Assembly (NCBI RefSeq): GCF_001562275.1
Contig: NZ_CP014304.1
Location: 3,596,001-3,660,000, forward strand
DNA length: 64,000 nt
From: Hymenobacter sp. PAMC 26628
GTDB lineage: Bacteria > Bacteroidota > Bacteroidia > Cytophagales > Hymenobacteraceae
Direction of reading: 5' to 3'
Below, in pieces: positions 37,093-46,900 of this stretch. Position numbers and translations under genes: made by a program. Position 1 is the stretch's first letter. Each line of letters starts with the position of its first letter. A model generated the notes under the pieces. The model saw only the letters and a list, made by a program, of their open reading frames with translations. It ran no database searches and was not told the origin of the DNA.

Positions 37093-37109
37093 AAAGATGG
37101 GAGGAATTC

Positions 37110-38786
37110 TTACCAGAACACCGAGTACAGGGCTACTACGATGCCCAGCACCAGCAGGGCCCCCGCCGTGAAGGTGGCGTTGGGCCGGAACATCGACGTA
37201 TCAACCTCCAGGCCGCCGGTGCGGGTGGTGCGGCGGCTCTCAATCAGGCTGATGGTGACCATGCCCACGATGCAGAAGATGAACACGAACCCCATGCGGT
37301 CGAGGAAGGGAATCTCGTACACCCCGTTCACCGGCACGGCGAAGCCAAACGGTGCCAGGAACGACAAGTTGACGTAATCCGGCAGGAATTTAAAGATCAC
37401 CGACAGCAAAAAGCCCCCGATGGTGGCAAACATGGCCGCCGTGGAAGTGGCCTTTTTCCAGAAGAAGCCCAGGATGAACATGGCAAAAATGCCCGGCGAC
37501 ACAAAGCCCGTGTACTCCTGGATGTAGGTAAAGCCGCCTTTCTTGTCGATGCCCAGGTGCGGGGCAATGAGGGCCCCCAGGATCATGGCCACCACAACGG
37601 CGATTTTGCCGGTATTCACCAGCGTCTTCTCCGAGGCATTGGGGTTGATGGCTTTCTTGTAGATATCGAGCGTGAAGATGGTGGCAATGGAGTTGGCCTT
37701 GCCGGCCAGCGAGGCTACCACGGCCGCCGTGAGGGCCGCAAACGAGAGGCCCTTGAGGCCCGACGGCAAGATGTTGAGCAGCACCGGGTACGCGCGGTCG
37801 GGGTTGATTTCGCCCCCCTGCATGAATTCGCCGGAGCCGAACACGTTTTGCTTGTACAGGATGTAGGCCGCGATGCCCGGCAGCACCACGATGATGGGCA
37901 TCATGAGCTTGAGAAAGGCCGCGAACAAGATGCCGCCGCGGGCCGTGGGCAGGTCGGCGCCCAGCGCCCGCTGCGTGATGTACTGGTTGCAGCCCCAGTA
38001 GTTGAGGTTCACGATCCAGAGGCCCCCGAGCAGCACGGTCATGCCCGGCAGGTCAATGTAGCTCGGGTTGTCGCGCTTCAGAATCATGTGGAAGTGGTCG
38101 TTGGCGTGGGTATACATCAGGTGCAGGCCGTTGAAGACGCCCGTGGTGCCGTAGTGCTTCGATACTAGGTTGACGGCCAGGTAGGTGGTGGCCAGACCGC
38201 CCAGAATGAGGAAGAACACCTGGATAACGTCGGTGTAGCCAATCACTTTCATGCCGCCCAGCGTGATGATGACGGCGAAAAACGCCATGGCGTACATGCA
38301 CACGTTGAGGTTGATGCCCGATATGGTGCTGGCCGCAATGGCCCCGAGGTAGAGGATGGAGGTCAGGTTGACAATCACGTAGAGCAGCAGCCAGAAAACG
38401 GCCATGATCATGGCCACGGTGCCGTTGTAGCGCTGGTGCAGAAACTGCGGCATGGTGAAAATCCGGTTTTTGAGGTACACCGGAATAAAGAACACCGCCA
38501 CCACCACGAGCGTGATGGCCGCCATCCACTCGTAGGCCGCGATGGCCAGGCCCATCTTGAAGCCCGAGCCCGACATGGCCACGAACTGCTCGGCCGAAAT
38601 GTTGCTGGCAATCAGCGACGAGCCAATGGCCCACCACGTGAGCGAGCCTTCGGCCAGGAAGTAGTCTTTCGAACCGCTGGATTCGGACTTTTTGCGCTGG
38701 TAAATCCACAGTCCGTAGCCCGAAACGACGGCGAAGTAGATGAGAAAGACGACGTAATCCGCCGTGGAGAGTTGGTGTTGCTGCAT
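37110..38786 (-). CDS. Sodium:solute symporter (SSS/SGLT family sugar transporter)
   Basis: 558 residues from ATG at 38786; a 33-codon upstream extension is basic and soluble and is rejected. About 14 membrane spans, beginning LSTADYVVFLIYFAVVSGYG. Family landmarks are KDYFLAEGSLTWWAIGSSLIASNISAEQ (given here across the first loop, residues about 34-61), YTDVIQVFFLILGG and GKANSIATIFTLDIYK. It imports a sugar or similar solute with Na+. The position beside the DUF1080-Gfo/Idh-VOC cluster and the cupin isomerase suggests it takes up the sugars released there. Confidence 0.92.
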   Translation of the reverse strand: MQQHQLSTADYVVFLIYFAVVSGYGLWIYQRKKSESSGSKDYFLAEGSLTWWAIGSSLIASNISAEQFVAMSGSGFKMGLAIAAYEWMAAITLVVVAVFFIPVYLKNRIFTMPQFLHQRYNGTVAMIMAVFWLLLYVIVNLTSILYLGAIAASTISGINLNVCMYAMAFFAVIITLGGMKVIGYTDVIQVFFLILGGLATTYLAVNLVSKHYGTTGVFNGLHLMYTHANDHFHMILKRDNPSYIDLPGMTVLLGGLWIVNLNYWGCNQYITQRALGADLPTARGGILFAAFLKLMMPIIVVLPGIAAYILYKQNVFGSGEFMQGGEINPDRAYPVLLNILPSGLKGLSFAALTAAVVASLAGKANSIATIFTLDIYKKAINPNASEKTLVNTGKIAVVVAMILGALIAPHLGIDKKGGFTYIQEYTGFVSPGIFAMFILGFFWKKATSTAAMFATIGGFLLSVIFKFLPDYVNLSFLAPFGFAVPVNGVYEIPFLDRMGFVFIFCIVGMVTISLIESRRTTRTGGLEVDTSMFRPNATFTAGALLVLGIVVALYSVFW

Positions 38787-39002
38787 ATAAAAGTGGGTGG
38801 GGCGGCCCGCGCGGGCGGTGGGGTGGGACGAAACGAAAACCAAAGACGCGCAAGTGCAGCCCGTTTTGGCTACTTCGCCCGCCATCTAAAAGGCGAAGGT
38901 GCTCAAATTTTGTAAGAATCCTCCCAAAAACCGGTATTTTTCTCGCACTTTACGCGGCAAACGTTTTTGATAGCTTGCTCATTCTTCAGGGCCCCCGGGG
39001 CC

Positions 39003-42000
39003 CTAAAACAGCACCGCCACCTGCATGCGCCCGGTGTGCACCGCGTTGAGGCCGTTGGCTTTGCGGCCGTCGTAGGCCAGCGTCAGGTTCAGGCCGTTGC
39101 TCAGGCGCTGCTCCACGTTCAGGTTCCAGGTGAAGTTGGCGCCGGCGCGCAGGGCGTTGAGAATTTCGATGCCCACGGCCGAGGTGGGGTCGCCGTCGAA
39201 GGCCACGCGGGTGAAGCGGGTGGCCGCCGTGAGGGTGCGCTTGCTGACCTGGCTGACGCGGGTTTCGAGGCCCAGCTCGTCGAATACGCCGGCCGTGCCG
39301 AAGTACATGTCGTCGCGCACGTTGCGGCGGCTGGTGCGCAGGTAGGTGGCGGTGAGGCGCAGGGCGGGCGAGGGCTGGTAGCTGATTTCGGGCTGCACGG
39401 CGTAGTTCAGCAGGCGGAAGTTGCGGCTGGTGGTGGCCGTGGTGAGGTAGTCGCTCTGGGCCTCGCGGATGTCGCGCGTGAGGGTGAGGCGCCCGGTGAT
39501 GAACTGGGCCAGCGTGCGGCGCACCAGCAGGCTCTGGGTGGCCAGGTTGCGCAGGTCAAACCCCTGGGTGAGCAGCGTTTTCTGCTGCGTTTGCTGCACC
39601 GTGAACTCGGCCCCAAAAATGGGATTGGAGCGGTTGAAGTACACCGTGTTGCGCAGCAACTGATTGAAAGCCAGCAGCTGGTCGTCCTGGGGCCCGTAGC
39701 CGAAGGGGCTCAGGCGCTGGCCCAGGTTGGGGTTGGCGGTGCGGCGGTCCACGGTTACGCTGCTGAGGGTGGCGAAGCGCGAGGCCACGGCCCGCCAGCC
39801 GCCGGCCTCGCGCCAGCCCCGCGGGGCCCCGGTGGTGAGGCGGTAGCTGAGGCGGTTGGTGAAGGCGGTGAGGTAGTCGGCGGTGGGCAGGTACACCTTG
39901 ATGTAGGTGCGGTACTGAGCATCGGCCGTTTGGGCCTCAAAGAACTCGTTTTTCTGCTGGATACCGTCCTTGTTCACGTCCACGTAGTAGTGGGTGCCCT
40001 GGCCGGCGGGCACGGCCAGGTAGGAGTAGTCGCGGCGCAGCTCGCGGCCGGTGGCCACGCTGTAGCTCAGCTCCGAGCGCACCTGGTTCTGGAACAGGCC
40101 CACGTTGTAGTCGATTTTGCCCAGCGCCGTGCGGCTCAGGGCGCTGTCGCGCTGGGCCAGGCTGCGGTAGGTGGCCACAATGCGCAGGTCTTGCGTTTTG
40201 CCGGGGCGGGCGGCCAGGCTGCCCTGCCAGGTTTGGGCGGCGCTGCGCTCGGCCAGGGCCCGGCGGTCGGCGGTGGGGCCCTGGTCGCGGCGGTAGCTGT
40301 AGTCGAGCCGGAACTTGGTGCGGGCCGAGTCGCGGCTTTGCAGGAACACGTTGTGTTCGTCGAAGTAATTGACCGTGCTGGTGCTGTCGCCGCCGGGCAG
40401 GGCCACCCGGTTTTTATCGAAGCGATAGGCGTAGCCCGGCACCAGGGCCCCGCCCACGTAGCGGGCCGTGCCCTCGCCCCGTGCCCAGCTGGAGTGGAAG
40501 CGCCCGGCATCGGAGCTCAGCAAAAACAGCGAGCCGCGCAGCTCCAGGCCCCCAAACTTTTGGGCCCCATCCAGCCAGTGCTGGATGCCATTCACCTCGC
40601 CCGGCCGGTAGCGCTTGCTGAGGCGGTAGCTGAAATTGTTGTTCACGTTTTTGGCCAGCCCCACGCTAAAGTTCAGGATATTGTCCTCGCGCGGCACGCC
40701 GCCCACGGCGTTGCCCTGCACGGTGCTGGCCGTGCTCCAGTTGCGGTCGAACTCGATGTCGCGGTAGCGGTCAATCGGCGCGAAGCGGGGGGCCGTGTAC
40801 TCGTAGTCGAGGGCCGAGCGCACGCGGTAGTCGCGCAGGCCGGGCAGGTTCAGGCGGCGGTCCTGCACCACGTAGCCCACGTGCACGGCCCCGCCGCGGT
40901 CGCTCTCGGGCGAGAAGCGGTTGCGGTCGAGCCGCGAGGTGGCCGCGTCCACGAACACGGTGGCCCCGCGCGCCACCTCGTAGCTGGCCCCGGCGCTCAC
41001 CAGCTGCTTGAGCTGGGGCGTGGGCAGGCGGCGCACGGGCTGGTAGCGCCCCTGGCGCACGCCGCCCACGGGCGCCACGTACTCGTACACGCGCCCGTTG
41101 GCGGCCACAAACCGGGTGCTGGCCACGTAGTCGCCGTTGCCCGGGCCGAGGTCGGTGAAGCGCACCGTGTACACGCCGCGCACCGAATCAATCGGCGAGG
41201 TGGCCCCCACGTAGGTGAACACGGCCACCGGCGCCAGGGCCCCGGGCGGCCGCACCACGTCGCGGTGGTACTGCACGATGGTGCGGTTGAAGGCCGCGGA
41301 GTCGGCGCCGGGCGCGTCCACGGCGGCCACGTTGCCGGCGGCGCGCAGGCGCAGGCGGTCGGTGGGGCTCAGCTCCAGGTTGGCGGCGTTGTCGGGGTTG
41401 TCGGCCTCCTGGTAGTAGTTGGCGTGCAGGCTCAGCCGGCCCACTTGCTGGTAGTGGCTCAGGGCGTAGAGCGAGCGGGAATAGTTGAGGTCGGAGTACT
41501 CGAAGTCAATCTTAATCCGCGAGTTGCGGGTGATGAGGTGGCGCGGTGTGAAGGTTACCTCGGCCAGGTTGTAGTCGATGGTGTAGTCAGCGTCGTAGCC
41601 CCGCACCTGCAAGCGGCCGTCGAGGTACACGCGCTCCGAGTTGGCCAGCACGATGATGTACTGCTCGCCGTTGGGCCCCGTGAGGCGGTAGGGCCCCTGC
41701 ACGTTTTCGAGCGGCGCCACGGTGAGGCTGGCAAACTTGCCCTTGGCCACCCCGCCCGCCACGGCCGTCGACGACTGCCAGGCCCGGCCCTTGGCCGTGC
41801 GCCCGCTTGCCGTGGCGGTGGCCCCCGCCAGCGGCACCTGGCGGTTGGGGTCGGCCAGCTGGGGCTGGGCGATGGCGGCGGGGTTGAGGGTGGGCACCGC
41901 GCCCCCCGGGGCCACCGGCAGCTGCCCGGCCTGGCCGTTCAAGAACACCGTGTTGGCCACGCCCTGGGCCGCGGGGCCGCTCACGAGGCCCGGCAGCGGG

Positions 42001-42887
42001 GGCCCAAAATTGGCCTCCAGCGCTGCGCCCTGGATGTTTTTGTAGTAGCGCAGGAAGTAGTCGGGCTTGTTGCGCAGCACCACGTCGCCGGCCGTGAGGC
42101 TGCCCTGCTGGCTGGTAAGGGTGATGTAAATCTTGTCGAACTGCTGGAGCTGCTGGGTGTTGCCCTCGGGCTGGAACGGCACGTTCTGGTCCGAAATGGC
42201 CGCCGTGAGGTGGATGCCATCCGTGAGCTGGCCTTCCAATTGCAGGTTCAGGGCCGAGTTCACGAACACGTTCTGGGTGTTGCCGAAGCTGATGCCCCGC
42301 GCCAGGTTGCCGGTTTTGCTGATGCCCGGCGTGTTGAGGATCTGCTCCTTCACCGAAAAGTCCTCGTAGCCAATGGGGGCCCGGCGGAAGTCCAGGCTGT
42401 CCATCAGCCGCAGGGGCCGGCGGTAGCGGGCTGCCTCCAGCCGCAGCGGCAGCACCCGGTAGCAGAGCAGCACCGAATCGGGCCGGGGGGCCCCGGCGCT
42501 GTCGCGCGGGGCGGGGCGCACCCAGCGGTAGCGGCCAGTGCGGGCGTCGTAGGGCACGGCGCGGCCGTCGGCGGCCGTCACCGAGGCGGGCACCACGGTC
42601 AATGTGTCGGCCAGGGCAAAGTCGGTGGTGTCGCGGCCCGGGGCCAGGCGCAGGTAGCGGCAGCGGCGGGTGTTGGGCGGCGGCAGCGCCGTGGTGGCCG
42701 GCCGCGGGGCCCCCACGGCGGGCACGGCGGTGGCTGGTGCGCCCAGGGCCGGCGCGGCCGCGGGCGCCACCGGGGCCCCGGGCACGGCCGGTTTTTCCTG
42801 GGCCCGGGCCCCCAGGGCGCTCAGCACCGCCCACGCCGCCACGAGCAGGCCCAGCCAGGGAAAGCGCAAGCGGTACAGGTGGGCCAT
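39003..42887 (-). CDS. Very large outer-membrane beta-barrel protein of unknown function
   Basis: 1,294 residues from ATG at 42887. It has a signal peptide (about 5-30, WLGLLVAAWAVLSALGARAQ), then a low-complexity Pro/Ala-rich segment (about 31-75). EDFSVKEQILNTPGISKTG and GISFGNTQNVFVNSALNLQLEG begin a long series of amphipathic strands that continues to the terminal MQVAVLF, with the C-terminal Phe typical of barrels. I do not recognise a named family, though similar giant proteins occur in Cytophagales. A 1,315-codon open frame on the other strand is only its GC-driven shadow. The stop codon falls in a GGGCCC palindrome at 38988-39005. Confidence 0.8.
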   Translation of the reverse strand: MAHLYRLRFPWLGLLVAAWAVLSALGARAQEKPAVPGAPVAPAAAPALGAPATAVPAVGAPRPATTALPPPNTRRCRYLRLAPGRDTTDFALADTLTVVPASVTAADGRAVPYDARTGRYRWVRPAPRDSAGAPRPDSVLLCYRVLPLRLEAARYRRPLRLMDSLDFRRAPIGYEDFSVKEQILNTPGISKTGNLARGISFGNTQNVFVNSALNLQLEGQLTDGIHLTAAISDQNVPFQPEGNTQQLQQFDKIYITLTSQQGSLTAGDVVLRNKPDYFLRYYKNIQGAALEANFGPPLPGLVSGPAAQGVANTVFLNGQAGQLPVAPGGAVPTLNPAAIAQPQLADPNRQVPLAGATATASGRTAKGRAWQSSTAVAGGVAKGKFASLTVAPLENVQGPYRLTGPNGEQYIIVLANSERVYLDGRLQVRGYDADYTIDYNLAEVTFTPRHLITRNSRIKIDFEYSDLNYSRSLYALSHYQQVGRLSLHANYYQEADNPDNAANLELSPTDRLRLRAAGNVAAVDAPGADSAAFNRTIVQYHRDVVRPPGALAPVAVFTYVGATSPIDSVRGVYTVRFTDLGPGNGDYVASTRFVAANGRVYEYVAPVGGVRQGRYQPVRRLPTPQLKQLVSAGASYEVARGATVFVDAATSRLDRNRFSPESDRGGAVHVGYVVQDRRLNLPGLRDYRVRSALDYEYTAPRFAPIDRYRDIEFDRNWSTASTVQGNAVGGVPREDNILNFSVGLAKNVNNNFSYRLSKRYRPGEVNGIQHWLDGAQKFGGLELRGSLFLLSSDAGRFHSSWARGEGTARYVGGALVPGYAYRFDKNRVALPGGDSTSTVNYFDEHNVFLQSRDSARTKFRLDYSYRRDQGPTADRRALAERSAAQTWQGSLAARPGKTQDLRIVATYRSLAQRDSALSRTALGKIDYNVGLFQNQVRSELSYSVATGRELRRDYSYLAVPAGQGTHYYVDVNKDGIQQKNEFFEAQTADAQYRTYIKVYLPTADYLTAFTNRLSYRLTTGAPRGWREAGGWRAVASRFATLSSVTVDRRTANPNLGQRLSPFGYGPQDDQLLAFNQLLRNTVYFNRSNPIFGAEFTVQQTQQKTLLTQGFDLRNLATQSLLVRRTLAQFITGRLTLTRDIREAQSDYLTTATTSRNFRLLNYAVQPEISYQPSPALRLTATYLRTSRRNVRDDMYFGTAGVFDELGLETRVSQVSKRTLTAATRFTRVAFDGDPTSAVGIEILNALRAGANFTWNLNVEQRLSNGLNLTLAYDGRKANGLNAVHTGRMQVAVLF

Positions 42888-43028
42888 GCAGTAAAGGTCG
42901 GAACGCGGCCGTAACGCCGCGGGGCCCCGTTTCGTGTCATCCGGCGCCGCGGGGTTAGGGGCCCCGCGCCGGCCCGCCCCGCGGGGTTTCCCCTGCGGCA
43001 CGGGTTAGGGCGCCTTCCGCAGGGGCAA

Positions 43029-43196
43029 TAAGTCGCTCGGAGGGAGTTATTTCCCCTTCGGAGGGGCCCGTAAGTCGCTCGGAGGGAGTTATTGCCCCTT
43101 CGGAGGCCCCCGTAAGTCGCTCGGAGGGAGTTATTGCCCCTTCGGAGGGGCCCGTAAGTCGTTCCGGGGGGGCAAAAGCTCGTTCCGCAGGCGCAA
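43029..43196. repeat. 42-bp direct tandem repeat, three full units and one degenerate unit
   Basis: Units start at 43029, 43071, 43113 and 43155, each opening TAAGTCG and, in the first three, continuing CTCGGAGGGAGTTATT then CCCCTTCGGAGG. The first three differ at only a few positions and the fourth diverges after TAAGTCG. Each unit holds CTCGGAGGG and CCCCTTCGGAGG, so the RNA could form serial hairpins. There are no spacers, so it is not CRISPR. Confidence 0.88.
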
Positions 43197-43236
43197 TAAC
43201 TCCTGCCGAACGACTTACGGGGCCCCGGGCGGGCAC

Positions 43237-43275
43237 AAAAAATGGCTCCGAACGGGCAATAAGCCGTTCGGAGCC
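43237..43275 (-). terminator. Rho-independent terminator of the following minus-strand gene
   Basis: A 12-bp perfect stem (GGCTCCGAACGG and complement) with an 8-bp loop. Six T follow on the minus strand at 43237-43242. It lies 45 bp beyond TAA at 43320-43322, which supports that TAA as the original end of the gene interrupted by TAG at 43410. Confidence 0.85.
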
Positions 43276-43409
43276 AGTAAAAGGCAGGGCAGCGCTGCGT
43301 TTTGGCAGAGAAAAACGGCTTAGGCGGCGGGGACGGCCTTTTTGGGCGGCCGGCCGGGGAAGCGCTGGCTCAAATCGTCGTAGGCGAGCTGGGCCCCGGG
43401 CTGCTTCTG

Positions 43410-43793
43410 CTAGGCCAGGAAGCGGATGTTCTGGTACACGGGCGAGGCCTGGGTCATGCCTTCCGAGCCGGCCAGCATCACGGTGCTGCCCAGGTCGAGG
43501 GCCAGCTGGGCGGCAAACTGCTCCACGGGGGCCAGGTCGGTGGCGGTGCCCACGTCCTGCTTCAGCTCGTCAAAATCGACGAAGGCCGGCACAAAAGCCG
43601 GCGAGTTGGCGGCGTAGTCGAGCAGCTTCGTCATGAAGCCCACGGACTTGTCGCCCATTTTCACCATGTTCTTGCGCTCGTCGGGCGTGAGTGGGTGCAG
43701 GTAGGGTTCGAGCAGGGCCCGGGCCTGCTTGAGCAGGTCGAGGGCCTGCGCCAAATCGGCGGGCGGGATGGCGGCGGTAACGCGGTTGGACAT
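43410..43793 (-). CDS. Small soluble protein of unknown function, with in-frame TAG and a 29-codon 3' continuation
   Basis: 127 helical residues beginning MSNRVTAAIPPADLAQALD, with LTPDERKNMVKMGDKSVGFM and ending SPVYQNIRFLA before TAG (43410-43412). The same frame then continues for 29 codons, QKQPGAQLAYDDLSQRFPG and RPPKKAVPAA, to TAA at 43320-43322, just before a terminator. The continuation looks like protein sequence, not random DNA. Either TAG is a recent nonsense mutation (CAG or AAG to TAG), or the annotated end is natural. No known function. It lies downstream of the histidine kinase on the same strand. Confidence 0.75.
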   Translation of the reverse strand: MSNRVTAAIPPADLAQALDLLKQARALLEPYLHPLTPDERKNMVKMGDKSVGFMTKLLDYAANSPAFVPAFVDFDELKQDVGTATDLAPVEQFAAQLALDLGSTVMLAGSEGMTQASPVYQNIRFLA

Positions 43794-43913
43794 CGGATAC
43801 TAAAAATAAAGGAAGGAATAACGTGCCGGGGGCCCCGGCTGCCGGGCCCCCGGCCCGGCCAGCCGGCCGGGCCCCCAAAGATGTCTTTTTTTCGCCTAAT
43901 CCGCGCCGCGGCT

Positions 43914-46900
43914 TCAGCCCGCCAGCGGCAGCTCGATGAAAAACTGCGTGCCCTCCCCCACCACCGTCTCGAACCAGATGCGGCCCCCGGCGCTCTCGAT
44001 GCCGCGCTTGGCCACGGCCAGCCCGATGCCCGAGCCGCTTTCCTTGGTGGTGAAGTTGGGCACGAACACCTTGGCGCGCACGTCGTCGGCGATGCCCGTG
44101 CCGTTGTCGGCGATGGTGATGAGCACCTTGTGGGGGCCCTCGGCGCGCAGGGCCACGGTTTGGCGGGGCGGCCGGCCGGGCGGCACGGCCTGCTTGGCGT
44201 TCAGCAGCAAGTTATTGAAGGTGCGCACCAGCAGGCTCTCGTCGGCAAACACCGTGAAGCTGCCGTCGGGCGGCAGCTCCAGGCGCAGTTCGCCGTCGTC
44301 GTCGCCATCGCTATGCCGGAACAAATCGGCCGATTGCCGCAGCACGGCCCCCACGTCCAGGCGCTCGGGGCGCATGGCGGGCAGGTTGGTGAAGGTGCTG
44401 AACGAGGTGGCAATGTCACTCAGCACGTCCACCTGCGTGATGAGCGTCTGGCTGATGCGGCCGATGAGCTCCTCGGCGTTGGGGCGGCGCTCGGCAATGG
44501 CCTTCTGCAAAAATTGCAGGCTGAGCTTCATCGGCGTGAGCGGGTTCTTGATTTCGTGGGCCACCTGGCGGGCCATTTCGCGCCAGGCCACTTCTTTTTC
44601 CTGGGCGGCCAGCTCGCGGCGGCTGGCTTCGAGCTTGCCGATCATGGCGTTGTACTCGCGCACGAGCAGGCCAATCTCGTCGTCGCTGCTGCGGTACGGA
44701 ATCGGCTCGTTCTCGCCCGTGAGGGTGGTGCGCATGAGCCGCTCGGTGATGCGCTTGAGCGGCGCCGTGAGCTGGCGCGCCGCCACAAAGGCCAGCCCCA
44801 GAAACAACAAAAACATGAGCGTCACGATGTTGATTAGCGTCGTGAACAGCCCCGTAAGCTTAGTGTCTAGGTTTTTAGCCGAGTCGAAAAACGGGATGCC
44901 CACGTAGCCCACGATGGGGCCCGCCGCGTCGTCGGGCAGCAGCTCGTCGTCGGCCAGCACGCGGCGCCGGGCCCCGGCCAGCGGGTAGCCGGCGCTGTCG
45001 GCCACCTCGCCCGCGCTGGCCCGCACCGGCAGGTACAGGGCCGTGAAGGCCAGCGAGCCGGCCTGCTCCGTCAGCAGCGCCCGTGGGGCCCCGCGCTCGC
45101 GCAGCGTGGCCACGGCCTCGGGGTTCAGCAGGGGCCCCAGCAGCCCGGCCTCGAAAATGAGGGGCTGGCTGCTGGCCAGCAGCTCGCCGCGGGCGTTGTA
45201 AAGGTTGACGTCGGTTTCGGTGAGGGCGGCCACGTTGCGGGCCAATTCGGCCAGCACGGGCCGGGCCGTGGAGTCGGCCAGCAGGCGGCGCTGAACGCGC
45301 ACGCTGTTCAGGGCCAGGCGCCCGCGCCGCTCGTAGGTGCGAATCAGGTCGAGGCGGTAGGAGGCGATGAGCTGGCTGGCCGTGGCGATGCTCACCACCA
45401 GCAGCGGCACCACAATGCCCACGTTCAGCAGCAGCTGGATGCGCCCGCTGAAATTGAGCCGCAGCCGGGCCCCCGCGCGCCGGCGCAGCAGCAGCCCCGC
45501 CCCGCCCAGCACCAGCCAAAACACCGCCGACAGCAAAAACTGAAACGAGAAGTTGGCCAGCCCGTCGGCCAGCGAGTAGCGGGCGGTGGTCATCACCACG
45601 GTCCGCTGCCGGGCCCCGCGCACGGCCAGGTGCTGGAAGCCGCCCAGCTCCAGGCCGTTGGCGTACAGGGCGGGGTCGCGCAGGCGGGTGGCGGGCAGGC
45701 GGTTGGCGTAGTCAAACTCGCCCTCGCTGTACACGAGGCGGCCGTGGTCGTAGCCGGCGTAGCTGAACTGGCTCACCACGCTGGATTGAAAGAACTTCTG
45801 GTCGACGAGTAGCTCGGGCAGCACGCTGTACGACGACAGCTTTTTCAGCGTCAAGTCGACCCGCACCGCGCCCAGCGCCGGCCCGGCCCGGCCCGGCCCG
45901 GGCCCCCCCACCGCGGCCAGCGCCACGTAGTGCCGCGAGCTGAACGAGTTGTCGGAGCGCAGCAGGTACACACCGCGCTGGTCGGTGCGGGTGGCGTTGC
46001 GCCGGATGGCCCGCCGGATATTGGCCAGGCTGGGGGCCCCGGCCGGGGCGTCGAGCGGCTGGCCGGCTGCGTCGTACAGCGTCACCTGGCTCTCGTACTT
46101 GTCGAAGTAATCGCCCAGGTACTGGCGGTCCACGCGCCGCTCGGCGTCGCCCGCTTGGCCAAACGCACCCGTCAGCGCCTGCCGCACAAACGGGTCGTCC
46201 GCAATTTTATGGATGCGCTCCTCCAGCAAAAATTCCCCCTGGAAGTCGTTGTCCACCAGCAAGCTGCTGGCCAGGCGCTGCTTGTCGGCCAGCAGCTGCT
46301 GCTCGAACTGCTGGTGCAGCACCAGGGCCCCGGTGGCGGCGGCCAGGGCCCCCAGCAGCACGCCCAGGGCCCCCAATTGGTAGCCGCCCAGGGCCCCGGC
46401 GCGCAGCCGCGCCAGCCGCACCAGCGCCCCAAAAGTGGCCAGCACGCCCAGCAGCTGCCACTGAACCGAATCTGTGGCCACCCCCAGGGCTAGCACTACC
46501 GCCGCCGTACCGGCCGTGGCGGGCAGCAAAAACGATTCGGACACGTGCCGCATAACCGCGTCGGCGAGCTGCGTGAGTAGGAAGAACCCAATCAAATAAG
46601 CCCCCGTCTGCACCACCAGGCCCAGGGCCAGGGCCAGGCGAAACCCAGTCACGGGCAGGCCGCGCGTCACGTCCAGGCTCAGCTGGCTGCTGTTCAGCAT
46701 GTCGGTGTAGGTGCCGTAGAGCAGTTGCAGCAGGGTCCAAAACAGGAATATGACTCCGGCAATGACCACCACCTGCCCCCGCAGGGTGCGCGGGGCGCGC
46801 ACCCGCGCCGCCACCCTCCCCCGCACCCACAGCACGCCCACCGCCCCCGCCGCCCCAAAAGCCAGCACCGCGTTCAGCAGCAAATCGCCCAGCGAGGGCG

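Larger units (their letters stand above)
42888..43319. other. GC-rich non-coding region with tandem repeats
   Basis: About 430 bp between the giant outer-membrane protein and the next gene (both minus). It holds a GGGGCCCC octamer at 42921, the 42-bp repeat array at 43029-43196 and a terminator at 43237-43275. A minus-strand frame of 93 codons across the array reads as 14-residue repeats, but has no start context or known domain and is not called as a gene. Confidence 0.6.

Noticed and set aside
38967..42914. A 1,315-codon open frame on the plus strand opposite the giant outer-membrane protein
   Set aside because: Its product is a monotonous Val/Gly/Ala/His-rich sequence without domains, the usual antisense shadow of a GC-rich gene. 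The minus-strand frame has a signal peptide and barrel pattern.
43029..43196. CRISPR array
   Set aside because: The repeats are contiguous 42-bp units with no unique spacers, and there are no cas genes in the window.
42955..43236. Minus-strand 93-codon frame with 14-residue repeats as a gene
   Set aside because: The frame exists because the 42-bp repeat is a multiple of three. There is no start context, signal or known domain, so it is described only as a repeat.
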